Assembly (NCBI RefSeq): GCF_001524445.2
Contig: NZ_CP013418.1
Location: forward strand, 2,542,001-2,606,000
Origin: Burkholderia savannae
GTDB taxonomy: Bacteria; Pseudomonadota; Gammaproteobacteria; Burkholderiales; Burkholderiaceae
Length of the DNA: 64,000 bases
Direction: 5' to 3'
The notes under the pieces were generated by a model. That model had not been told where the DNA came from. It saw nothing but the letters and a program-made list of their open reading frames with translations, and made no database searches. Made by a program: the position numbers and the translations under genes. Shown one piece after another: positions 8,777-18,496 of the stretch (positions are counted from its first letter, which is position 1; each line of letters starts with the position of its first letter).

Positions 8777-8838
8777 TTGACATTTTGAACAAGGGGCCCT
8801 CCGGCAACGTGACTCCCATATGAAGTTTTTGTCATTTT
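8777..8838. promoter_or_regulatory. TTGNCATTTT direct repeats upstream of the DUF4148 gene
   Basis: TTGACATTTT (8777-8786) and TTGTCATTTT (8829-8838) are direct repeats 52 bp apart, close to five helical turns. An inverted half, AAAATGA, follows at 8863-8869. CusR/CopR-type regulators recognise TGACA/TGTCA-containing boxes, so these are candidate sites for the adjacent response regulator. This is inference from motif shape and position. Confidence 0.45.
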
Positions 8839-8882
8839 GATGAAAAAGCCGAATTCGAATTTAAAATGATTCACGAAATGAC

Positions 8883-10337
8883 TCAAGTCTGTTCGAGATG
8901 CCAACGCGGATCATGACCCGCCGCCATGTAATCGGCGTCCTCTGCCGTATGCTCGCGAGGAAAGCGCAGGAAGAACGTCGTGAAGACGTTCGGCACGCTT
9001 TCGACCCAGCAGTCGCCGCCGTGCTCGGTGATGATCGAGCGCACGATCGCGAGCCCGAGGCCCGTGCCCGACGCCGAGTCGTATCGCGAAGGGTCGACGC
9101 GATAGAAGCGATCGAAAATTCGCGGCAGATGCACGGCTTCGATTCCGCGTCCGCTGTCGGTCACGGCGATCACGGCATTCCGCCCGGCCTGTTCGCAGCG
9201 GACGACGACCGTCGAGTGGTCAGGCGCATGGCGAATCGCATTGGACAACAGATTGCTCAGCGCCCGCTGCACGAGGATCAGGTCGCCGTTGAAGCTCGCT
9301 TCGCCTTCGACGGCGATCCCGATGCCGCGGTCCTCCGCCACCGTCTCGTAGTAGCGGACGATCCGGTCGGCCATCGCATAGGCGTCGATCGGCTCGATGT
9401 CGAGCTTGTTCTGATGGCCGTCCGCGCGTGCGAGGAACAGCATGTCGTCGACCATTCGCGCGAGCCGTTGATACTCTTCCACGCTCGATTCGATCACCTG
9501 ACGATATTCGTCGACCGACCGCCGCTGCGACAGCGCCACTTGCGCCTCGGCGAGCAGGTTGGTGAGCGGCGTGCGGATGTCGTGCGCGAGATCGGATGAA
9601 TACTCCTTCAGCCGTGTGAACGACGCGTTCAGGCGCGCGAGCATCCGGTTGAACGACACCGCGAGTTCCCGCAGCTCTCCCGCCATTTCCGTTTCGGTCA
9701 GCGGCTGTGCGAGACGGCTGCTCGAGATCTGATCGGCCTGCGCGGCGAAGCGGCGCAGCGGCCTGAGCGCGTATGCGGCGATCCAGTACGCGAGCGTCGC
9801 CGCGACGGCCGTGCCGACGAGGATGATCGCGACGATGCTGATCGCGCACGTGCGCAGCAGCGACTGCTCGCGACGGAAATCGTACTGAACGGCGACGCGC
9901 AGCGGCAAGCCCGGATTGCCGGTGAGCCGCGCGTCGGCGACGAGATAGCGCTTTGCATTGCGCTTGTCGTCGACGATCGCGGGATCGAGGCCGGGCTTGG
10001 CCCGCTGCACGCCGCCGTACGGCACGTACCAGCCGCTTTGCATGTACGCGGTGCCGCGCGCGTCGTAGATCGCGAAATCGACTTTCTCGTCGCTATGGAA
10101 CGAGTAGTAGAACCGCGTTCCCTTTTCACGCAACTCGGCGATGCTGCGCGCTTCGCCGACGTGCGCGACGATGCCGGCGAGCGTCGTTTCCATCGCGCGC
10201 TCGGACGAATACGCGAACGTGCGCGTGAGCGTTTCGTACAGCAGCAGGCCGCTGATCGCGAGCAGAACCGACGTGGACAGCGCGAACTTGATCGCGAGCC
10301 GCCCGCGCATCGTGCGCGGCACGAGCCTCTGCATCAT
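8883..10337 (-). CDS. heavy-metal-type sensor histidine kinase (IrlS/CusS-like)
   Basis: A 484-residue inner-membrane sensor. Transmembrane segments lie at about 14-34 and 162-188 around a periplasmic domain of about 125 residues. A HAMP linker (about 190-240) follows, then the HisKA helix with phospho-acceptor His252 in [10 protein letters not shown], and an ATPase domain with [11 protein letters not shown] (N box), DSGRGI (G1) and GTGLGLAIV (G2). The ATG at 10337 overlaps the TGA of the response regulator (ATGA), showing operon coupling; a second ATG sits at 10334. Architecture fits the CusS/IrlS/CzcS group that senses periplasmic metals (Cu, Zn, Cd) or related stress. B. pseudomallei has more than one irlRS-like pair; which this matches is not decided here. 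Confidence 0.9.
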   Translation of the reverse strand: MMQRLVPRTMRGRLAIKFALSTSVLLAISGLLLYETLTRTFAYSSERAMETTLAGIVAHVGEARSIAELREKGTRFYYSFHSDEKVDFAIYDARGTAYMQSGWYVPYGGVQRAKPGLDPAIVDDKRNAKRYLVADARLTGNPGLPLRVAVQYDFRREQSLLRTCAISIVAIILVGTAVAATLAYWIAAYALRPLRRFAAQADQISSSRLAQPLTETEMAGELRELAVSFNRMLARLNASFTRLKEYSSDLAHDIRTPLTNLLAEAQVALSQRRSVDEYRQVIESSVEEYQRLARMVDDMLFLARADGHQNKLDIEPIDAYAMADRIVRYYETVAEDRGIGIAVEGEASFNGDLILVQRALSNLLSNAIRHAPDHSTVVVRCEQAGRNAVIAVTDSGRGIEAVHLPRIFDRFYRVDPSRYDSASGTGLGLAIVRSIITEHGGDCWVESVPNVFTTFFLRFPREHTAEDADYMAAGHDPRWHLEQT

Positions 10338-11026
10338 GCGTACGATTCGCACGGCTCGCCTCGCTGCTCCAGAACATATCCCATCCCGCGGACCGTATGG
10401 ATCAGCTTGGGCTCGTAATCCTGATCGACCTTCGCGCGCACGCGCTTGATCGCGGCGTCGACGACATTCGAATCGCTGTCGAAGTTGATGTCCCAGATCT
10501 GCGATGCGATCAGCGAGCGCGGCAGGATCTCGCCTTGCCGGCGCATCAGCAGCCACAGCAGCAGGAATTCCTTCGCGGTGAGCAGGATCGTGTTGCCCTG
10601 GCGGCGCGCCTTGCGCTGGATGAGGTCGAGCTCGAGATTCGCGACGCGCAACACCGGCGCATCGGTCGCCTGGCCGCGCCGAAGCAGCGAGCGCACGCGT
10701 GCGAGCAACTCGGCGAAATCGAACGGCTTCGCGAGATAGTCGTCGCCGCCGAGCTCGAGGCCCTTCACGCGATCGTCGACATGGTCGCGCGCGGTGAGGA
10801 ACAGCACCGGCGTGCGATGCGTTCTGCGCAGTTCGCGCACGATCGTCCAGCCGTCGCAGCCGGGCAGCATCACGTCGAGTATCGCGAGGTCATAGTTCTC
10901 CGTGCGCAACTGATGCAGGCCGCTGATGCCGTCTTGTGTCCAGTCGCAAACGAAGCCGGCTTCGGTGAGCCCACGCTTCAAATACATGCCCGTCTTCGGC
11001 TCGTCTTCTACGATAAGGACCTTCAT
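10334..11026 (-). CDS. OmpR-family response regulator, heavy-metal type (IrlR/CusR-like)
   Basis: A 230-residue regulator. The receiver domain (1-118) shows the acidic pair (E7, D8), phospho-acceptor Asp51 in ILDVMLPG, the conserved Thr in FLTARD and Lys100 in YLAKPF. The winged-helix DNA-binding domain (about 128-222) includes LLTAKEF and [16 protein letters not shown] strands (here [11 protein letters not shown]). It is the first gene of a two-gene operon with the kinase and overlaps it by four bases. The sequence is very close in style to B. pseudomallei IrlR and to CusR/CopR regulators of copper and other metals. A likely target is the DUF4148 promoter at the other end of the operon. Confidence 0.92.
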   Translation of the reverse strand: MKVLIVEDEPKTGMYLKRGLTEAGFVCDWTQDGISGLHQLRTENYDLAILDVMLPGCDGWTIVRELRRTHRTPVLFLTARDHVDDRVKGLELGGDDYLAKPFDFAELLARVRSLLRRGQATDAPVLRVANLELDLIQRKARRQGNTILLTAKEFLLLWLLMRRQGEILPRSLIASQIWDINFDSDSNVVDAAIKRVRAKVDQDYEPKLIHTVRGMGYVLEQRGEPCESYA

Positions 11027-11254
11027 TTCAAACTCATTAAGATTGCGTTAAATATTCTTTGAGAATGCGTGTCGTTCACAGTTCAACATTTCGGTGTGCG
11101 TGATTAAACGTGCGAAGCGAGTATCGTTTTTCGTCGGCGCGTGTCGCGATAAAACGTCGCATTCGAGAACCAATCGGCGAAGCGGGCAGGCGCGCGCGAT
11201 CGTGACGGTGATCGGCGGGAAGCGAATCGCGGAAGCGTTCGCCGGCGCTTGACG

Positions 11255-11284
11255 AAGCGTACGAAGCGTACGATGCGTACGAGG
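11255..11284. repeat. 9-bp tandem repeat, three copies
   Basis: AAGCGTACG occurs at 11255-11263 and 11264-11272, and as ATGCGTACG at 11273-11281. It lies in the gene-free interval upstream of the response regulator. Confidence 0.7.
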
Positions 11285-11416
11285 CGCGCGGCGTCGTGCG
11301 AGCCGTTGCATGATGTTCGGTGCGTCGTTCGCGTGTTCTTCACGGCGATGTCGACGTTCATCGACCGGTCGCGCGACGAGGCCGTCTGATCGTCGGCGAC
11401 GTCCAGCGTTTTCCTG

Positions 11417-11443
11417 TGTCAACTGAACGTGACAAGAATGTCA
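11417..11443. promoter_or_regulatory. TGTCA/TGACA half-site array
   Basis: TGTCA (11417-11421), eight bases, TGACA (11430-11434), AGAA, TGTCA (11439-11443). The last two form a perfect inverted repeat with a four-base spacer. It is about 390 bp upstream of the response regulator start, and could bind an OmpR-type regulator or control an unrecognised transcript in the interval. Confidence 0.35.
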
Positions 11444-12297
11444 TGCGCGCACGCCGGCGAGCGATTGAACTTCTCGGCGCGAACGAATGGAAATTTGTCG
11501 GCGAAGCGGATATCGGCACGCAACGACGCACGGATATCGATCACCCGTGATGCTCGCCGATCGTCAAATCGCCGTGCCGAAACACGCCGTCTGCATCCTT
11601 TCGGCGTCACGCGACATTGCTGAAAAACGAAAACGCGCGGTTGCGATCTCGAAGTGCGAAGCAACGCGCTGCGGATGCACGCGATGAAAAGTCCGGAATT
11701 TGTCGAGCGGCACACGCAAACGCGCCGGAGTATTCCTTATACGGCGTAGGGATATATGGCATGCGCCGCGTGCTGCACCGCACGAGCAGAGTTGGCCTGC
11801 TGCAAAAGCAGCGCCCGTAGCGATTCCTGCTTCGAACGAGCGGGCCGTGACGCACGAAGCCTCACTCGAATCGCCATTTCGTGACGGAATATGCGCCCAC
11901 CATGGCAACGCGATGTGCCCGAGCGCGAAACCGCCGCCGCAGCGCACGAAACGCGCGGAGGAAGGCCATTCCTGCACACGCGATCCGGGCTCCGCAAATC
12001 TCTCTGTTCCGCGCCCGCGACTGGCGCTTTCTTGCTCGTTTGCCATTTTCTTCTACGAGACCGTCGGTACGGAGAAACAACGCGTCGTCGCGCGAGGCGC
12101 GCGATTGGCGCGGCCCGGTAATTGAGCGAAAGCGCGGAAGCCGATTCTCCTCCAAGTGGCGGGAACGAAACTTTTTTTGATATCAGCTAAAAATGTTTGA
12201 CATGAGGATTTCAGCGAGATAAGTTTTGCGCAAGCTTTTGGAAAGAAAATGGATTGCGCGGCGCAAGCTCGGAATCGCGAATTTGACGGCGATCCGA

Positions 12298-12319
12298 GCC
12301 GGCAGCGGCCGCTGCCGGC
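12298..12319. repeat. perfect 22-bp palindrome
   Basis: Eleven-base arms GCCGGCAGCGG / CCGCTGCCGGC meet without a spacer. It has no T-tract, so it is not an obvious terminator. It lies about 430 bp upstream of mprA, inside the AT-rich block. Confidence 0.6.
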
Positions 12320-12746
12320 AGATCCGGCGGTCCGGCGCTTCTCGCCGCGTGCGATTTCGTGTCGACATTTAGAAATATGAATGTAATCCGAGTTTGCCTT
12401 CGTCGAACGACGCGGCAAACGCTTGATGCGGGCCTGACGAGTCGCAAAGACGCACCGATAAATACAAACGCGGCAAAAGGAACCTGAGAGGGTGGGGCAG
12501 ACGGAACGGGCCACCGTTCCGAGCGGTTCCCATGACGCAGATCTGGCGGAAGACGAATCGCCCGGCCCGCGCGGCCGGGCGATTCGATCGGCCGCAACCG
12601 GTTTGTCGGCAACACGTCGTCCAGTCGATTCCCATCGTTCGCATCGGCGCGGCGTGTCCTTTCTTGCCGGCAGCGCAGCGAAGCAAGCAGCTACAACACA
12701 ACATCGTCGACTCATTCCGTTCAATCTCGTTTGGGGGAGTATGGGC

Positions 12747-14261
12747 ATGTCCACGTTAATTCGTACTGCTTCGTTTAAGCTGACCGTCCTTTGTGCTGCG
12801 CTGGCCGGGTTCGCCTCGGTCGCGCAGGCGGAAACCTCGGCCGCGCCGCAAGTTCCCGGCCCCGCCGACGCGGTCAATCAGTTGATCGTCAAGTTGCGCG
12901 TCGCGAAGACGTCGCCCGATTCGTCGTCCGATTCGTCGATCGCGAAGGCCGCGCACGCCGACGTCCAGGCGGTCATCGACCGCGTGCTCGCCGCACGCAA
13001 GGCGCGCGCGGCCGGGCGCGCGTTCGGCGCGGCCGCTGCGTCGGCGCCCGGCAATTTCGCCGATCCCGCCGCGGGCATTCGCATCAAGCGCGACATGTCG
13101 GGCGGCGCGACCGTGCTGTCGTTGCAGCGCCGCGTGTCGCTCGCCGAAGCGGAGGGGCTCGCGCGCGACTTCGCGACGGATGGTGCGATCGAGTATGCGG
13201 AACCCGACGCGCGGATGCATCCGTTCCTCGTGCCGAACGACACGCGTTATTCCGAGCAGTGGGGCTACTTCAATCCGAAGGGCGGCGCGAATCTGCCGAA
13301 GGCATGGGATCGCACGACCGGATCGTCGCGCGTCGTCGTCAGCGTGATCGATACCGGCTATCGGCCGCACGCGGATCTCGCCGCGAATCTCGTGCCCGGA
13401 TACGACTTCATCTCCGATCCGGCGATCGCGAACGACGGCAACGGCCGCGACAGCGACGCGTCGGACCCGGGCGACTGGGTCACCGTGCAGGAAGACGCCG
13501 ATCCGAGCGGTCCGTTCTACGGCTGCGGCGCGAGCAACAGCTCGTGGCACGGCACGCACGTAGCGGGCACGATCGGCGCGGTGACGAACAACGGCCTCGG
13601 CGTCGCGGGCATCTCGTGGGTCGGCAAGGTGCTGCCGGTGCGCGTGCTCGGCAAATGCGGCGGGATGCTGAGCGACATCGTCGACGGCATGCGCTGGGCG
13701 GCGGGCCTGTCGGTGCCAGGCGCGCCTTCGAACCCGAATCCCGCGAAGGTGCTGAACCTGAGCCTCGGCGGATACGGCCGCACATGCAGCACGACATACC
13801 AGAGTGCGATCAACGAGATCACGTCGCGTGGCGCGAACGTCGTCGTTGCCGCGGGCAACAACGGCGGCCCGGTATCGACGACGCAGCCGGCGAATTGCCA
13901 AGGCGTGATCGCGGTCGGTGCGATCGACAGCAACGGCGTTCGCGCGAGCTTCAGCAATTACGGCGCGGCCGTGAAAATCGCCGCGCCGGGCGTCGGCGTT
14001 CTGTCGACGCTCAACGCCGGCAGGACGTCGCCGGGCGCGGACAGCTACGCGAGCTACAGCGGCACGAGCATGGCGACGCCGCACGTCGCGGGCACGGTCG
14101 CGCTGATGCTCGCCGTGAATCCGGCGCTGTCGCCATCGCAGGTCTTGCAGCGGCTGCAGTCGAGCGCGCGTCCGTTCGCGAGCGGATCGAACTGCTCGAC
14201 GAGCACCTGCGGCGCGGGTTTGCTCGACGCCGGCAACGCGGTCGACGCCGCCGCGCAGTGA
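12747..14261 (+). CDS. mprA: extracellular subtilisin-family serine protease (MprA)
   Basis: A 504-residue preproenzyme of peptidase family S8. The frame is open from 12492, but the ATG at 12747 lies seven bases after GGGGGAG (12733-12739) and opens a signal peptide cleaved after about residue 28 (VAQA). A propeptide of roughly 130 residues follows. The catalytic triad is visible: Asp202 in SVIDTG, His268 in HGTHVAG and Ser441 in GTSMATPHVAG. Four or more cysteines in the mature part (such as C260, C304, C347, C384) may form disulphides. In B. pseudomallei MprA is a secreted, calcium-stabilised protease under quorum control. The gene is monocistronic with an unusually long upstream interval. 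Confidence 0.9.
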   Translation: MSTLIRTASFKLTVLCAALAGFASVAQAETSAAPQVPGPADAVNQLIVKLRVAKTSPDSSSDSSIAKAAHADVQAVIDRVLAARKARAAGRAFGAAAASAPGNFADPAAGIRIKRDMSGGATVLSLQRRVSLAEAEGLARDFATDGAIEYAEPDARMHPFLVPNDTRYSEQWGYFNPKGGANLPKAWDRTTGSSRVVVSVIDTGYRPHADLAANLVPGYDFISDPAIANDGNGRDSDASDPGDWVTVQEDADPSGPFYGCGASNSSWHGTHVAGTIGAVTNNGLGVAGISWVGKVLPVRVLGKCGGMLSDIVDGMRWAAGLSVPGAPSNPNPAKVLNLSLGGYGRTCSTTYQSAINEITSRGANVVVAAGNNGGPVSTTQPANCQGVIAVGAIDSNGVRASFSNYGAAVKIAAPGVGVLSTLNAGRTSPGADSYASYSGTSMATPHVAGTVALMLAVNPALSPSQVLQRLQSSARPFASGSNCSTSTCGAGLLDAGNAVDAAAQ

Positions 14262-14562
14262 GCGAACGCGGGCGTTGTTGCGAAATGGTTTCGCGTTTGC
14301 GCGCGCCGATGCCCGTCATGCGGGATGCGGGCACCGGCGCGGCAAGTCGAGGCGCGAAAACGCTGATATGCAACGCCCGCATCGCGGCGCTGCCGGCCGG
14401 CGATGCCGCGTCGGCAGCGCCGAAGCATCGCGTCGCGAATGCCCGGCGTCGTCCGGGCGGCATCGCGCGCGAGACGGCCGGCAGCGTTCGCCGGCATGTT
14501 CGACAAGAAGCCATCCCGCACGGGATGACCGTTTCCAGACGATCATCGAAACAAGGACAACA
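14262..14562. other. spacer between mprA and the S15 peptidase gene
   Basis: About 300 bases without a supported gene. An imperfect GCCGGC-containing hairpin near 14476-14494 is the only structure I see. Confidence 0.4.
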
Positions 14563-16497
14563 ATGAGAATTCATCGAATCGAACCGCGTCGCACATGGAT
14601 CGCCGCACTCGTGGCCGCTACGACGCTCGCCGCATGCGGCGGCGAAGACGGCGCCGGCGTTCCGGGTGCGTCCGCGCTCGCTCAGGTCCAACAGGAGGGA
14701 GCCGCGCCGTCCGCGGCCGGCGCGCAGCAGATCGCCGCGCGCTTCTCGCCGTCCGGCGTGCCGTATGCCGATCTGTCGAGCGGCGGCCGTTATCGGCCCG
14801 TGATCGAGAACGGCCAGGCGCAGCCGTCGCTGTCGGGCGACACGATTTCCGAGGAAGCGTGGGTCGAGACGCCCGTCGATTCGGACGGCGACGGCGCGAA
14901 GGACCGCATTCACGTGCGCGTCGTGCGTCCGTCCGAGACTGCAGCGGGCGCCCGCACGCCCGTCATCGTGCTGGCGAGTCCTTACTACAACGGACTTGCC
15001 GACAGCCCGAACCACAACGTCGACGTCGAGCTCGACGGCACGCCGCATCCGACTGCTTCGGTCTCCGCACGAATCATGGCCGCCGCGCCGCAGACGCGGA
15101 TCTGGCAGCAGGTCGACGCGGCCGCCGCGGGGCGTTCGTGGATCGAGGGCTATTTCGTGCCGCGCGGCTTCACGGTCGTGTATGCGGATTCGCTCGGCAC
15201 CGCAGGCTCGGACGGCTGCCCGACGATCCTGACGCGCGACGAATCGGTGGCGATGGCGTCGGTGATCCGCTGGCTCGGACGCGGCGCGGCCGCGAAGGAT
15301 GCGAACGGCAAACCGGTCGTCGCGACCTGGTCGACGGGCCACGTGGGCATGTACGGCGTGTCGTACGACGGTACGCTGCCGAAGATGGTCGCGAGCCTGC
15401 GCACGCGCGGGCTCGATGCGATCGTGCCGGTTGCCGGGCTGTCGAACATGTACGGCTACTACCGCTCGGGCGGGCTCGTGCGCGCGCCCGACGGCTACCA
15501 GGGCGAGGACGTCGACGTCTACATCAAGGCGCTGCTGACGAATCCGCATCCGGAGCGTTGCACGCACCTGATCGACGAGGCGCTGCAGAAGGAGGATCGC
15601 AAGACGGGCGACAATTCGCCGTTCTGGGCGGCGCGCGACATTCCGAGCGCGCTTGCGGTCGCGCCCGCGCTCGTTGCGCAGGGGCTTGCCGACGACAACG
15701 TGCGAACCGAGCAGTCGACGTCGTGGTATCTGGCGATGAGGCGTCAGGGCGTGGCGGCGCAATTGTGGCTGCACCGCGCGCGTCACACCGATCCGACTCG
15801 CGTGCCCGCGATGGCCGACGCATGGACCGCTCAGGTGAACCGCTGGTTCACGCGCTATCTGCTCGGTTATGACAACGGCGTCGAGCGCAGCCCGGGTGCC
15901 GTGATCGAGCAGGCGGACGGCACGCTGCTGAAGGAGGCGAACTGGCCCGCGCGCGGCGCTTCGTCGGTCACGTATTTCGCCGGCGGCGACGGCGCGAGCG
16001 CCGGCACACTGCTGCGCGAGCCGACGGGCGGTCCGCTCGCGAAATTCACCGACGATGCGCGGATCACGGCGCTTGCGCTGGCGAACGCGAATACGGGCGA
16101 GCATCGCAGCCGCTTCGAGACGACGCCGCTCGCGAGCGCGACGCGGATCTCGGGTACCGTGAAGGCGCGCGTTCGGCTGACGTTCTCGGCGGCCGCGAAC
16201 GTGACCGCGCTCTTGATCGATCGTGCGCCGGACGGCAGCGCGACGATCGTCACCCGTGCGTGGACCGATCCGCGTAACCGCGTGTCGAGCTGGTTCTCGG
16301 AGCCGGTGCTGCCCGGCATGCCTTACGATCTGCGCCTCACGTTCATGCCGCGCGACTACAGGCTCGAAGCGGGGCACCGGCTCGGGCTCGTCGTGCTGTC
16401 GAGCGACAGCGAGGCGACGCTGCGGCCGACGCCCGGCACCGAGCTGACGCTCGATCCGGCCGGAACGTCGGTGACGGTGCCGCAGCTTCCGGCCTGA
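14563..16497 (+). CDS. S15/CocE-type X-Pro dipeptidyl-peptidase family lipoprotein
   Basis: A 644-residue envelope hydrolase. The ATG at 14563 follows AAGGA (14553-14557); the upstream in-frame extension has no signal character. The N-terminus ends in a lipobox, LAAC (Cys25). The alpha/beta-hydrolase core (about 95-460) has the S15/CocE nucleophile motif G265-V-S-Y-D-G with Ser267, a likely acid Asp in GLADDN and a likely His in RARHTDP. The C-terminal third is the jelly-roll domain typical of X-prolyl dipeptidyl peptidases and cocaine esterase (PepX_C, about 470-640). It sits behind mprA and may finish the breakdown of peptides that MprA releases; substrate preference is inferred. A perfect terminator hairpin follows. 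Confidence 0.85.
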   Translation: MRIHRIEPRRTWIAALVAATTLAACGGEDGAGVPGASALAQVQQEGAAPSAAGAQQIAARFSPSGVPYADLSSGGRYRPVIENGQAQPSLSGDTISEEAWVETPVDSDGDGAKDRIHVRVVRPSETAAGARTPVIVLASPYYNGLADSPNHNVDVELDGTPHPTASVSARIMAAAPQTRIWQQVDAAAAGRSWIEGYFVPRGFTVVYADSLGTAGSDGCPTILTRDESVAMASVIRWLGRGAAAKDANGKPVVATWSTGHVGMYGVSYDGTLPKMVASLRTRGLDAIVPVAGLSNMYGYYRSGGLVRAPDGYQGEDVDVYIKALLTNPHPERCTHLIDEALQKEDRKTGDNSPFWAARDIPSALAVAPALVAQGLADDNVRTEQSTSWYLAMRRQGVAAQLWLHRARHTDPTRVPAMADAWTAQVNRWFTRYLLGYDNGVERSPGAVIEQADGTLLKEANWPARGASSVTYFAGGDGASAGTLLREPTGGPLAKFTDDARITALALANANTGEHRSRFETTPLASATRISGTVKARVRLTFSAAANVTALLIDRAPDGSATIVTRAWTDPRNRVSSWFSEPVLPGMPYDLRLTFMPRDYRLEAGHRLGLVVLSSDSEATLRPTPGTELTLDPAGTSVTVPQLPA

Positions 16498-16548
16498 CGG
16501 CAGGCGTGCGGCGGAAAGCGGCGCGCGATGCGTGCGCCGCTCGAACGA

Positions 16549-16588
16549 GGCATCGCCGCGAGCGTCTTGCTCGCGGCGATGCCGTTTG
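16549..16588. terminator. 15-bp hairpin between convergent genes
   Basis: A perfect 15-bp stem (16549-16563 with 16569-16583) around loop GTCTT is followed by GTTTGG. It lies between the converging S15 peptidase and UDG-family genes and could serve both. Confidence 0.7.
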
Positions 16589-16656
16589 GCGAAGCCGATT
16601 CGCACGCTGAGCGATGCGCAGAGCGCGGACGATCAGCGCTTCGTTTGCCGATGCCG

Positions 16657-17313
16657 TTACCCCTGCGGCGACGGCAGCAGTTCGGCCACCTTGTCGCGCA
16701 ACGCGGGCAGCACTTGCGCGTCGAACCACGAATGCTGCTTGAGCCAGCCCTGATTGCGCGGCGACGGGTGCGGCAGCGGAATGAATTCGGGCGCGTACTC
16801 GGCCCACGCTCGCACCGTTTCGGTCAACGAAGATTTGCGGCGTGTGCCGAGGAAGCGGCGCTGCGCGTATTGACCGATCAATAGCGTCAGCCGGACGTCG
16901 GGCAGTTCGCGCAGCAGCTTGTCGAGCCAAAGCGGCGCGCATTCCGGCCGTGGCGGGTTGTCGCCGCTCGCGCCGCGTCCCGGATAGCAGAACCCCATCG
17001 GCACGATCGCGAACAGCGATTCGTCGTAGAACGTCGCATCGTCCACGTTCAGCCATGCTCTCAACCGCTTGCCGCTCGCATCGTCCCATGGAATGCCGGA
17101 CGCATGGACGCGCGCGCCGGGCGCCTGCCCGACGATCAGGATGCGCGCATGCGGATGTGCGCGCACGACCGGCCGCGGACCGCAAGGAAGGTGGGGCGCG
17201 CAGACGGTGCATGCGCGGATCTCGCGAAGGAGGGCGTCGAGGGACGCATGTCGCGCGGGCATCGAGCGCGAGCCCTTGCGGATCGGCGGCGGGTCGTTTG
17301 GTTTCGGTGACAT
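16657..17313 (-). CDS. uracil-DNA glycosylase superfamily protein
   Basis: A 218-residue cytoplasmic protein. Motif 1 of the UDG fold is seen as ILIVGQAPGARVHASG followed by IPWDDASGKRLRAWL, and the HPSPRNQGW element near residue 180 is the second catalytic-loop motif. The N-terminal cysteines in RACTVCAPHLPC recall the Fe-S ligands of family 4 enzymes but are not complete. This uncharacterised group is common in proteobacteria and may act on damaged bases or have lost catalysis. A second in-frame ATG at 17262 (MPARHAS) is also possible. It is monocistronic and convergent with the S15 gene. Confidence 0.82.
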   Translation of the reverse strand: MSPKPNDPPPIRKGSRSMPARHASLDALLREIRACTVCAPHLPCGPRPVVRAHPHARILIVGQAPGARVHASGIPWDDASGKRLRAWLNVDDATFYDESLFAIVPMGFCYPGRGASGDNPPRPECAPLWLDKLLRELPDVRLTLLIGQYAQRRFLGTRRKSSLTETVRAWAEYAPEFIPLPHPSPRNQGWLKQHSWFDAQVLPALRDKVAELLPSPQG

Positions 17314-17611
17314 CGCCCGCCATTATGCAACCGTTTCGCTACATGCGATCCGTCCCGTTTCAAACGTTTGAAGCGCGTGTCCGTAGGCGCGAACGCTGGC
17401 AATCCCGATGCACATCGGCGCGTGAAACTGGTAGGGTGGCGTGCGAATTCGTCGCGGCGACGCGTCGCGCATGGCGCGCGGATTCGGCGAGCGGCTTTGA
17501 CGAGCGGATGCGGGCGCGTGATCGGCGTCGCTTCGCCTGCGCGAAACGAGCGCGTCCACAATGCATCGGGAGCGACTGCCCGGCAGTCGACGGCAACGAG
17601 AGGAATCCTTC

Positions 17612-18364
17612 ATGAGCACTGCATCCGCCGCCGGCATCGCGCCGGCCGAATGGAAAATCCGCTGCGACCTGGCGGCCTGCTATCGTCTCGTCGCGATGCA
17701 CGGATGGGACGATCTGATCTTCACGCACATCTCGGCGCGCCTGCCCGGCCCCGATCATCATTTCCTGATCAACCCGTACGGAATGATGTTCGAAGAGATC
17801 ACCGCGTCGTCGCTCGTGAAGGTCGATCAGGCCGGCAACAAAGTCGATGATTCGCCGTATCCGGTCAATCGCGCGGGCTTCGTGATTCACAGCGCGGTGC
17901 ACGCCGCGCGCGAAGACGTGCAGTGCGTGCTGCACACGCATACGCGCGCGGGCGTCGCGGTCAGCGCGCAGCGCGGCGGCGTGCTGCCGATCTCGCAGCA
18001 ATCTACGTTCGTGCTGCCGTCGCTCGCGTATCACGCTTACGAAGGCGTCGCGCTGAAAGACGACGAGAAGCCTCGTCTGCAGGCCGACCTCGGGCGCGCG
18101 ACGTACCTGATGCTGCGCAATCATGGCTTGCTGACGGTCGGCCCGTCGATCGCGGACGCATTTCTCGCGATGTATCTGTTCGAGACGGCGTGCCAGATCC
18201 AGATCGCCGCGCAAAGCGGCGGCGAACTGATCGCGATACCGCCCGAGATCGTCGCGACGAGCGCCGAGGCAGCGTCCGTGCAGACGGGCGGCCTCGGCGG
18301 CGCGTTCGTGTGGCCTGCGCTGATCCGCAAGCTAGACCGCCGCGACGACAGTTACCAGACTTGA
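17612..18364 (+). CDS. class II aldolase/adducin family protein
   Basis: A 250-residue cytosolic enzyme of the L-fuculose-phosphate aldolase-like fold. The zinc ligands are seen in LHTHTRAGVA and in MLRNHGLLTVG; the N-terminal WDDLIFTHISARLPG motif is typical. The ATG at 17612 follows AGAGGA. Members act as sugar-phosphate aldolases or decarboxylases; this adducin-like subgroup is mostly uncharacterised, so I give no substrate. It is monocistronic and faces the end of the DNase II cluster across a GC-rich hairpin. Confidence 0.85.
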   Translation: MSTASAAGIAPAEWKIRCDLAACYRLVAMHGWDDLIFTHISARLPGPDHHFLINPYGMMFEEITASSLVKVDQAGNKVDDSPYPVNRAGFVIHSAVHAAREDVQCVLHTHTRAGVAVSAQRGGVLPISQQSTFVLPSLAYHAYEGVALKDDEKPRLQADLGRATYLMLRNHGLLTVGPSIADAFLAMYLFETACQIQIAAQSGGELIAIPPEIVATSAEAASVQTGGLGGAFVWPALIRKLDRRDDSYQT

Positions 18365-18447
18365 CGGCGAGCGATCACGTGCCGCTTGCGAGCGCGTGCA
18401 TTCACGAGCCGGGCATGCATCGCGTTCGCGATGTCGAATACAAAGGA

Positions 18448-18470
18448 GCGGCGCGCGTGGTGCGCGCCGC
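18448..18470. terminator. GC-rich hairpin between convergent genes
   Basis: A nine-base stem, GCGGCGCGC / GCGCGCCGC, has loop GTGGT. On the minus strand it is followed by a weak TCCTTTGT tract. It is a candidate terminator for the seven-gene minus-strand cluster or for the aldolase. Confidence 0.45.
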
Positions 18471-18496
18471 CCAACGCCGGTCGTCGTGCCGACAGC

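Larger units (their letters stand above)
11027..12746. other. 1.7-kb gene-free interval between the two-component operon and mprA
   Basis: No frame on either strand shows a recognisable protein with a ribosome site. The interval holds a 9-bp repeat, a TGTCA/TGACA array, an AT-rich block (12165-12430) sharing 14 exact bases with 45688-45701, and a perfect 22-bp palindrome (12298-12319). An untranslated RNA or a long regulatory leader for mprA is possible but not shown. Confidence 0.5.

Noticed and set aside
12492..12746. Upstream extension of mprA
   Set aside because: Lacks signal-peptide character; GGGGGAG places the start at 12747.
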